From contig QXCR01000223.1 in NCBI GenBank assembly GCA_004380135.1, forward strand, positions 1-36,528: DNA of 36,528 bases. The letters run 5' to 3'. Made by a program: the position numbers and the translations under genes. The notes under the pieces are model-generated. The model made no database searches. It was not told where the DNA came from and saw only the letters and a list, made by a program, of their open reading frames with translations. Below are positions 29,767-36,528 of this stretch, in pieces (within the stretch, counting starts at the first letter, position 1; each line of letters opens with the position of its first letter). The DNA is from Stemphylium vesicarium. Its lineage: Eukaryota; Ascomycota; Dothideomycetes; Pleosporales; Pleosporaceae.

Positions 29767-30638
29767 TCACCTTAGAAAGTGGATGACCAGCCAGCAGAAG
29801 AGAAAGAACACAACCACCCCGCCCCAGAAGATCCATTTGTCTTGCTTTGCCCTCCTCTCGACCATGCGTATAGTGTCGCCGCTGATACCCAGGGTGTTGG
29901 CGACAGTGTATAACCTTCTCTGGGTGCCCTTTAGCATATCCCTCTGCTGCCCCAAATCACCCAGTACGGCTCTGCCTCTGTCTAAGAACTCATCGAGTTG
30001 TTCGGATGTCTTGTTGAAAAAGGTATTCTCCCCCAAGACGCGGCCCTCGCGATCGTATTCGCCGCCTCGTGGAGCTGATGCCGAGTAGGGGTTCGGGCGA
30101 TAGGGGGCGTTGGGGTCGTAGGGTTTCGAGGGGGCGAAAGCTGAATGCTGTGCGCTGAGGTTTGCTTGCGCATATGGGTTCTCGGGCGTGGCGGTGTTGT
30201 GCGGGCGGCGACCTAGGAGTTCGGTCCGCGCTTCTGATGTTTGCTGGGCAACTGTTAAGCAACGCTCGTCTATGCCCTGACAGCGGACGCGGGTTCGAAA
30301 CGTACAATGTCCTCGTTCGCGCTCTTTATCCGCTTGAAGTTGGTCCGGTATTCTTCTAGCTCGCTCCTAAAGTTTTTCAACCTCTCTTGCGCCTTCTCTG
30401 CTTTGGTCTGCACGGGTTCTTGCTTGGCGAGCTTGCCATACTCGTCGATGGTGCGCGCGAACGATGTGAGGGACGCGTTGAGTTGGGCTTGGAGGTGCGG
30501 TGAAGGCGATGCTGAATCAGCAAACTGGTCCAGATCCTTACGTATCGATGTCGATTGCCGCAGGGCAGAGTTGAAGAGGGCGTTCTATTTGCGACGTGAG
30601 TTTGCGGTGCGCTATGCATCCCCGGGGTAACAAACCAT
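29767..30638 (-). CDS. bos1: Bos1-type v/Qb-SNARE of ER-Golgi transport (252 aa, three exons)
   Basis: Bos1 is a tail-anchored SNARE that works in COPII vesicle fusion between ER and Golgi. Exons on the minus strand: 30638-30636 (only the ATG), 30584-30306, 30243-29767. Introns are 51 and 62 nt, with donors GTTTGT and GTACGT and acceptors AATAG and CCCAG. The N-terminal helical part reads NALFNSALRQSTSIRKDLDQ, typical of the family; a Pro/Asn/Tyr-rich linker follows; the SNARE helix is at about residues 170-225 (FFNKTSEQLDEFLDRGRAVL, then QQRDMLKGTQRRLYTVANTL); then RMVERRAKQDKW and a C-terminal membrane anchor IFWGGVVVFFLFCWLVIHFL. The length is close to yeast Bos1 (about 244). The single-codon first exon is my inference, since no in-frame Met lies in exon 2 before NALF. 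An alternative acceptor (AACAG) breaks the frame. Convergent with the paralogue pair. Confidence 0.85.
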
Positions 30639-31637
30639 TGCGGCTTGTGTAGACTATTGGAAATCTCCAGGAGTTTCGCATTTGTGTTGAAGTTGAGCGA
30701 CAGTTTACGAGGGTCTGAACAAGTCCTAGTATCGCGCTGCAGCCTTGTAGGTAGAAGTTTGTGGTTTTGACAGATTGCATCATGGCCGCCAGCTTCGATG
30801 TTCGGAACATGATGCTGCATTCCGACGCTAGTCTCATCATGGTTAGACTCGGCAGTTGAGCATGACCCTTACCCCATTCCCTCGACATCGAGGTGCTCCT
30901 TCATGACGCCCATGTCTACATAAGCATACATCTCCCTCTCACATTTTCTCAACCCCTCCGCCTTGGTCCTCGTAGATGCTGAACTCACCCTCCGCAAGGG
31001 GGCGCACCCCCCACCGCGCGTCACCCCGGTTCAAAAGCGGGGCAGCGTTGAGTATCGCCATCTGCCTGCCTTCAGTCCCATTTCGCGCCACGCGTCTGCC
31101 AATGTAAAATGGACTTCAATGTATCTTGGATAATTCGTCGTCATCCCGCGGAAATCCATTCACCTGCACATGCCTCTACCCTGGTCCCGCGTCCATAGTA
31201 TTGAGCAGCAACCCTGCCTAGGCTCTATGAGATCTCTTTCCTTTAGTCATTGCGACGCGAAGTCCTCCTTATCATTCCGTTCGCCGCTCCGCATTGCTTG
31301 AATCTTTCTGACGTTGACGTCGTTATGCTCACCTCCTGCCTATTTCGGTAATTACCTACCCGGTCCGTTTCGGTAGGGCCTGGGTATTTGCACCAGCCGA
31401 GCCGCCTGCAAAGTCGACCATCTACAAGACGCAAGCAGAAGCCATGGGTGGCTTCCCCGATAGATCCAGTCTTCTAACTGCTAATGGAAGCTCGTTAAGC
31501 CTCAGTCTCCGAATCGCGGATCAATATCATGACGTCCCGTCTTGCTCTGCCGGCTACGAGCAGCCCACGCGCCATTATAAGAACATTCCCGTGAACAGTC
31601 TTGGAGTACCATAGTCTACTTCTTTGCATCTTTCACC
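30639..31637. promoter_or_regulatory. Divergent intergenic region between bos1 and the M28 peptidase gene
   Basis: Open frames on both strands overlap and lack domains. Possible motifs are AGGGG (stress-element type) near 30997 and GCGGGG (CreA-type) near 31037, in a GC-rich patch at about 30990-31050. A TATA-like ATTATAAG lies at 31573-31580, about 60 bp upstream of the peptidase ATG. These site calls are by motif only. Confidence 0.35.
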
Positions 31638-33133
31638 ATGCGTCTACAGTCGATACTATGCGCCAGTGCGCTCGTGTCAGCGGTATGCGCGCATGACATT
31701 CACGAGCGCGACCTCCCACCCCCAATTGCCGTCAACGATGAGTCCTACATCAACTGTGCGAATGCCGCGTGGCCGCCTTCTAATGTCGGTATTGAGCTGG
31801 TCCCACAAGCACCTGGTGATGAGATGCGCGCCATCGTGGACGAGATCAGCGCGGCGAATATCGAAGCGACCATTAATAAGCTGGTCTCGTTCGGTACCCG
31901 CCACACCCTCGCTACCTACAACAGCTCCACACGCGGGATCCATGCAGCGCGAGATTGGATAGCCTCGGAGATGCAAAAGTATGCTGATGAAAGCAATGGC
32001 ACCATGACTGTCGAGATTCAAAGCTACGTGCAGGGCGTGGCCAGTAGAATCCCATTCCCTGTCACCATCTCAAATGTCCTCGCGACTGCCAAGGGTAGTG
32101 AGACTCCAAACAGAGTGTATGTCATGACTGGTCATTACGACAGTCGAGTTACAGATGTTCTCAACTACGATGCCGACTCTCCAGGTGCCAACGATGATGC
32201 TAGTGGGACTGCTAGTAAGTGAAGTGTTACTTCCACGATGCAGCATATTGATTGACCTTGACAGTCGCTATGGAGATTGCTCGCGTGTTGGCCAAGCACC
32301 AACCACGATCCACCATCATTCTCGGTGCTGTGGCCGGTGAGGAGCAGGGCCTGTACGGCTCGACATACCTCGCAAACTCCTTGAAGAACTCTAGCACAAA
32401 CGTAGAAGGCATGCTGAATTGCGACATTGTAGGATCTTCCACTGGCGACCGCGGACAGAAAGACCCGTTCACAATCCGCGCGTTTGCTGAAGGCATATCT
32501 CTTGCGGACAACGGTACAATCACGCCCGCGCGACGCCTTCAGATTGGCGGTGAGAACGACACACCCGCGCGAGAGCTCGCGCGATTCTCTGCTGAAGTCG
32601 CCGCAAATGAAGCTACCGGTATGAAAATTGCTGTCATCTACCGTCTTGATCGCTTCTTGCGCGGCGGGGACCACACCGGCTTCCTTCGCGCGGGGTATCC
32701 TGCAATCCGATACACGGAACCCAACGAGAACTTCGATCATCAACACCAAGACTTGCGCACCGAGAATGATACCGTGTATGGTGACCTGATCGAATTTGTG
32801 GACTTTGAATTCACGGCGCGTGTCGGCAAAGTAAATCTTGCGACACTCTGGTCGCTCTCGCAAGCCCCCGGAATGCCGCGCAATGTCACAATTGATACCA
32901 CTGTGCTGGACAATGACTCCCGAATCAAATGGACCAAGTCCGACAGCACTGATGTGGCAGGCTATGAGGTCATTTGGCGATCGACTACGGCGAGCTTGTG
33001 GACCCACACGGTCGACGTGGGCAACGTGGGCTACGTAGTCCTTCCACTCAGCAAAGACAATGTTATTTGGGGTGTGAGGGCTGTCGGGAAGAATGGCTAC
33101 AAGAGTCCTGCGGTGTACCCCATTCCTGGTTAG
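31638..33133 (+). CDS. Secreted M28-family zinc peptidase (aminopeptidase-like), 481 aa, one intron
   Basis: M28 enzymes are co-catalytic zinc exopeptidases. Exons 31638-32214 and 32265-33133; the 50-nt intron has GTAAGTG and GACAG. The start has a CACC ATG context. A signal peptide is visible (MRLQSILCASALVSAVCA). Metal-site motifs are in family order: GHYDSR (His-x-Asp), GANDDASGTA (bridging Asp), GAVAGEEQGLYG (Glu-Glu), NCDIVG (Asp) and, near FDHQHQD, the last His. After about residue 390 there is a fibronectin-III-like region (PRNVTIDTTV...KWTKSDSTDVAGYEVIWRS...VWGVRAVGKNGYKS pattern). Several N-x-S/T sites (NSS, NGT, NVT) suit a secreted glycoprotein. Role: extracellular breakdown of peptides, probably for nitrogen nutrition (inference). 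The exon junction restores the ASGTAIAMEIARVL helix after the zinc Asp. Confidence 0.92.
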
Positions 33134-33576
33134 ATATCATCATTGCAGAAGGGAGCTTTGAAAATCAAGATTCAATTTGATGTACACCAAACAACATGCA
33201 TATCTTGCAGATTCTTTTCAATCCTAGGCTATGTTGTGTGGGGTTTCTAACAAGAGAGTGAATGATCATGCTCCATGAAGGTATTGTTGAAAACCGATCA
33301 AGATGTGGATACAGGTGCGGACGATACCATAAGCCAGCATTCCAACGCGCTTCCAAACAGGCTCCCATTTCATCCCAGCCCAACCCAACATGAATCTAGC
33401 ATGCGTCGATGGACAACAGAAGTAAAAGACATTCTGCGGCAAGAAGTTAGATCCTCTTAAGTTTGATTCCCGTCCTGCTCATATCACCGGTAGTGTTGAG
33501 CCCGATCTTGTGCAGCATAGCAGAGCCGTCACCGCAGCATCTCCTCGCCCACATTGCCCCCGTGAGGAGTCGTGTA
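33134..33576. other. Intergenic, no gene seen
   Basis: This lies between the convergent 3' ends of the peptidase gene and the Vps62-type gene. Only short unsupported frames are present. It probably holds both polyadenylation regions. Confidence 0.5.
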
Positions 33577-34236
33577 CTATGCGAGTGTCGCTAGGTCTAC
33601 GCTAATTCGCCCAAAGTCCTCTGGTAGGTTCAGAACCCAAGCATCTTCAAGCCGCGGCTTGTTGTGCTGATAGTTGCTAATGAACAGATCAGGGAAGACG
33701 TGGTCTTCGTCGAAATCTCCACCGCCCACTGGTAACTTGGTCATATTCCAAATAGAGACATCCCGATTAGACCCAGACCCCTCGTCGTCCCAGATGCTGC
33801 GCATAGCGTATCTTGATGACAGGGCCAGGTCCGCTCGAATACACCATATGGAGCTGGTGCTTGGAGCAGAGTAACCTGTTGTACAAACGTGTCCTAGTGG
33901 GACGTATCCAGGGGGCGGATTAGGCATCCAGATGGAGCCGTCATGAGTACCATTGCTACCGAGATCGTTCCATATCTGCGAAAATTCAGTGGGGCTAGCA
34001 ACGGCTGTCATGTTGGAGTTGGGGGCGTTGCCCAGTAAGATGGTCGCCCGCTTGTCGTCATGATCTTGGTGGCTTGGAGACACGAAAGAACCCAAGGGCC
34101 GCAAATCGCCCTGAGGCTTTGCGTGATAGAATGTCACTTTACTGCGCGCTCTGGTACCCTGCTCGTTGTATTTCCAATCAAACTCATTGGTGAATGTAAC
34201 CCTTAGTTCACCGTGGTCGCGGGTTTCATATGGCAT
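33577..34236 (-). CDS. Vps62/DUF946-type protein (219 aa)
   Basis: Family assignment is from the repeated tryptophan blocks typical of Vps62-related proteins: FSQIWNDLGSNGTHDGSIWMPNPPPGYVPLGHV, given here as two parts (FSQIWNDLGSNGTHDGSIW and MPNPPPGYVPLGHV), and SSIWCIRADLAL followed by MRSIWDDEGSGSNRDVSIW. Yeast Vps62 is implicated in protein targeting to the vacuole; what these small fungal relatives do is not settled. I use ATG 34236 (MPYETRDHG); the open frame extends 11 codons further to a TTG only. The N-terminal part (DHGELRVTFTNEFDWKYNEQ) may be an extra beta strand region. No signal peptide or membrane segment. It is shorter than full-length Vps62 proteins, so it may be a single-domain version. 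Single exon. Confidence 0.75.
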   Translation of the reverse strand: MPYETRDHGELRVTFTNEFDWKYNEQGTRARSKVTFYHAKPQGDLRPLGSFVSPSHQDHDDKRATILLGNAPNSNMTAVASPTEFSQIWNDLGSNGTHDGSIWMPNPPPGYVPLGHVCTTGYSAPSTSSIWCIRADLALSSRYAMRSIWDDEGSGSNRDVSIWNMTKLPVGGGDFDEDHVFPDLFISNYQHNKPRLEDAWVLNLPEDFGRISVDLATLA

Positions 34237-35050
34237 TTTGGGTGTCGTAGTGCGATGATACAATGGCAAAGAGTAATCGGAGAGCTGTACCTAACTGTAG
34301 TTCTATTCGAGTAGGGGATGACAAAAGATAGGAAACTATAGTTAGATGCTTTATATATACATTTAATCTTTAAATTAGTGCAAAAAGGGGTAGGGTAGCT
34401 AAGAACACATTAGTGTGTAAGTATGCATTGCCTAAGTGTGGAAAATGATTGGTAACATGCCACGAGAAGACGCAGAATTAGATATGCACCGCAGTAGCTG
34501 ATCTACACGTGTTACATATAGAGAAAGCTAAAGGAAGTAGAGTTAGAGAACCTGTGACGAAACCCACAATGGCTACTTAAGGTTGTAATCTGCACGCACT
34601 TTGGCATACATTCGGATTTCTTGTGCAACACACCATGACAGGCTTCTTGTAATACGAGAGAACGAAAGATACAAAGATATGTAGTATGTTGCACAAAACA
34701 AACTACATCTAATCGATCTAAGCTACCGAAAGACGGATAATGATGAAGGAGAAGAGAAAGAAGGAAGGATTTCTAGAGGACTTATGGCAATTTACGTTAT
34801 TGTGCTGCGCATTGCGTCGTTCCCTTCGCGTAAAGATATACTAGGAGTCGTGATGTAGAGCAAACCTAACCTCGCTGACTACCAGGAAAGCGTCGAGTGT
34901 AGTATCCGCGACTACGATCTCAGCCCACACCGATCTTAGAATGAGTATACAGGTCATCCTACAACACCATTAATAGCTCTAGGATCGCGCGTCTCACCCC
35001 ACCCTCTAATCGATCGTTCATCGATCGTGGTTTGACAGCAACCAACCGCC
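34237..35050. other. Intergenic, no gene seen
   Basis: A mildly AT-rich patch at about 34340-34400 precedes ordinary sequence. The short frame at 34512-34694 has no feature. The last 100 bases could be the leader of the candidate mini-gene at 35051; they include an inverted repeat, atcgatcgttcatcgatcg. Confidence 0.45.
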
Positions 35051-35239
35051 ATGGCCTTGGCCCGTCCACACGGCGCGCGTAAGTAAGATAGTAAGAGGAG
35101 GAGCAGAATTTGCAGCGTGCAATGCGTGCATTTTACCCCTCCTTGTGTTTTGCTTTTTCGTCTAGGACCATGTTGTGACTCGTGTAAAAGTAGGACGATA
35201 ATAAAAGTTAGCTCGGTGACGCATCCGGAATTCGACTAA
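35051..35239 (+). CDS. Candidate two-exon mini-gene with zinc-cluster-like start (33 aa)
   Basis: An ATG in a strong context (CCGCC ATG G) opens 28 bases of exon, followed by a textbook donor GTAAGTAAG (35079). An intron of 87 nt ends in a pyrimidine-rich tract and CGTCTAG (35165). The joined frame reads MALARPHGARPCCDSCKSR and ends at TAA 35239. CDSCKSR resembles the first half of a fungal Zn(II)2Cys6 cluster (C-x2-C-x-S-R), but the next Cys is missing, so it may be the remnant of a transcription-factor gene, or a first exon whose downstream exons I cannot see. Evidence is limited to splice signals and the short motif. Confidence 0.35.
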
Positions 35240-35706
35240 TAGCTTCGCAAGGCCATTTTCGATGCATCTCTACATATACTCGAGGAGCAAATCGATTTAA
35301 ACAAATGAGGTGAATACAAAGTGGTTGTAGCATTGTATCGGATGCTAATGTTTCTCCCGAGTTTGGGTGTAAGCTGCGAGATGTAGTTGCGGAGACAGCT
35401 AGTGTCGATGCGTCCTTCCATGCACGATGACGACGCTTCGCAATCACTACAGCGCACCTGCATCCTTCGTGGTAGCTACGGCAGCACCCTTACCACTAGC
35501 TAAAACATTCTCGTGTCCATCTCTAATTAGTTGAAAAGGGTCTTCGTGTGGTTACTAGTCGAGTTAGCATACTCCTTCCAAAGTACACGAGACCCGTAGT
35601 TACTCCGCTGCGCGAGATTATACGAGCTTAGCACTCCTTTAGCTGAAGATCTAAGGGCCTAGAGGCAAAACACACTAGCCGTTCAAACATCGCTAACTAT
35701 CAATAG

Positions 35707-36065
35707 TTTGGAAACGCAGCAATTGAACTCGCGACATCTCTCTGGGCATTCTGGGGCGCTTCTGGTAGTGTGTACCGTGAGCAAATCCCTTGTACGAATA
35801 GAGGTGGTGATCATTTCTCAATATCGAAAGCTTTCAGCTTTTCTCCCCTTCTCTTCTCTTCTCTAGAAGTGGTGAAGGCCGTCTCCTACAAGCTCTCAAG
35901 AACCGCATCCGATGGGTCGCATCGTTTTTCCTCCTTGGATACGTCGGAGATGAGGTTGCTCTTGATGGCTGGGTCGTAACGTATATCCGGCGAGAGCGAG
36001 ATGGTGTTGAATTCGAACTAGAACTAAAAGAACAACACCTAATGACATATAAGCTCCCAGCATAG
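35707..36065 (+). pseudogene. Fragment of an MFS transporter gene (decayed)
   Basis: The frame at 35868-36065 reads ALKNRIRWVASFFLLGYVGDEVALDGWVVTYI in two overlapping pieces (ALKNRIRWVASFFLLGYVG, GDEVALDGWVVTYIRRERDG). This is the pattern seen in fungal MFS permeases of the fucose-permease type around the seventh membrane helix: a basic cytosolic loop, a helix, then YVG-x-E and GW. It then loses similarity and stops. Upstream, 35707-35771 (AIELATSLWAFWGASGS) could be the preceding exon: it follows a branch-site-like CTAAC and AATAG, and a donor at 35772 with acceptor CTCTAG at 35866 would join the two in frame. No ATG and no other transmembrane segments are present, so this is a remnant of a 12-helix protein. 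Confidence 0.5.
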
Positions 36066-36243
36066 GTATATATTACTCTATAACTCTACTCTACTAAAAA
36101 GACTTTAAAGCTCTTATACCTTATCTTATACTTTCTCTAAGTACTCTGGATGTATCTGCTACTACCACCGCTAGTAATAACTTTATTACCTAGTTGCGTG
36201 CGATGTCCGTCCTTACCGTGGGCGTCCCTACCAGACTGGCTAC

Positions 36244-36420
36244 CAGTCAGTCTATTCAGTTCGGACTGACTGAACTGACTGAATCTTGGCAGTCAGTTCA
36301 GTCAGTCTTCGTTCCGTCCGGATATCAGTTCAGTCAGTCCGGAGGCCTCTGGATATCAGTTCAGTCAGTCCAGAGACCTCTAGACTGACTGAACTGACTG
36401 AATTAGACTGAGTTGGACTG
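36244..36420. repeat. CAGT-rich palindromic repeat array
   Basis: The core cagttcagtcagtc or its complement occurs five times: complement at 36264-36281, forward at 36290-36307, forward at 36326-36339, forward at 36357-36370, complement at 36383-36400. The first two form a perfect 18-bp stem with an 8-nt loop (aatcttgg). The third and fourth are in a 31-bp direct repeat starting ggatatcagttcagtcag, and the fourth and fifth form another stem. No coding sequence is supported. It could be a degraded foldback element or a source of hairpin RNA. Confidence 0.85.
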
Positions 36421-36528
36421 AATTTGAAGCTGTGTTTTGCAGTCACGATAGCCACTTCTAGTGTTGCTTAGAACACGGCTTGTCGATGCAACTAAGCCGG
36501 ACGCTAGGCTCAAAAGGGAAGCCACTAG

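Noticed and set aside
30283..30305. gcgggttcgaaac, resembling a tRNA T-arm
   Set aside because: Sits within an intron of bos1 and has no acceptor stem, D-arm or anticodon arm around it.
32165..33007. 280-codon minus-strand frame
   Set aside because: Antisense to the M28 peptidase exon, which has full metal-site motifs and signal peptide.
36244..36420. CRISPR-like array
   Set aside because: Repeats alternate in orientation, have irregular spacing and near-identical spacer pieces; the host is a fungus.

Overview
This is a nuclear segment from a filamentous ascomycete, a member of Pezizomycotina and perhaps a dothideomycete (inference). The case rests on very strong RIP (repeat-induced point mutation) in every old repeat, 50-62 bp GT-AG introns, Fot1/Pogo- and hAT-type DNA transposons, Ty3/gypsy and Ty1/copia retroelements, and host genes with typical fungal proteins (a Bos1 SNARE, a secreted M28 peptidase, a bHLH factor, a Vps62-type protein).

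Layout. From 1 to about 11.99 kb there is an AT-rich graveyard: an LTR running off the left edge, two minus-strand gypsy elements (A, 298-3972; B, about 3973-9880) and the 3' part of a plus-strand gypsy element (C, about 9.9-11.99 kb). Element B is broken by three hAT-type MITEs, each with a perfect 8-bp target duplication. From 11.99 to 13.75 kb lies a non-RIPed island with one bHLH gene, interrupted by a 158-bp inverted-repeat insertion with 12-bp direct repeats. From 13.75 to 25.16 kb is a second TE block: a copia element holding a solo LTR; a split LTR (E); and inside E a complete 8.8-kb gypsy element (D) with 496-bp LTRs and a CAAAC duplication. A 1,850-bp Pogo element sits inside the integrase of D. 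D also carries a cysteine-rich reading frame opposite to its pol. From 25.2 to 26.17 kb is the 3' end of a second Pogo element that took a solo LTR and a 119-bp insertion.

From about 26.2 kb composition becomes ordinary and genes appear: two unrecognised paralogues in tandem (26.8-29.5 kb), bos1 (minus strand), a secreted M28 peptidase with a C-terminal FN3-like region, and a small Vps62/DUF946 protein. The last 2.3 kb holds decaying genes (a possible two-exon zinc-cluster-like mini-gene and an MFS-transporter exon fragment) and an array of CAGT-rich palindromes that can form an 18-bp perfect hairpin.

The TE insertions can be ordered by nesting and by RIP state. Old gypsy and copia sequence is saturated with RIP. 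The Pogo element in D carries only light damage (two nonsense codons of the C-to-T type), and the 119-bp element looks untouched. No single operon-like system is present. The most unusual items are the tandem paralogue pair, the opposite-strand ORF of element D, the frame-preserving insertion in the bHLH gene, and the mosaic, context-biased RIP pattern. All homology statements come from reading translations by eye; no database search was run.
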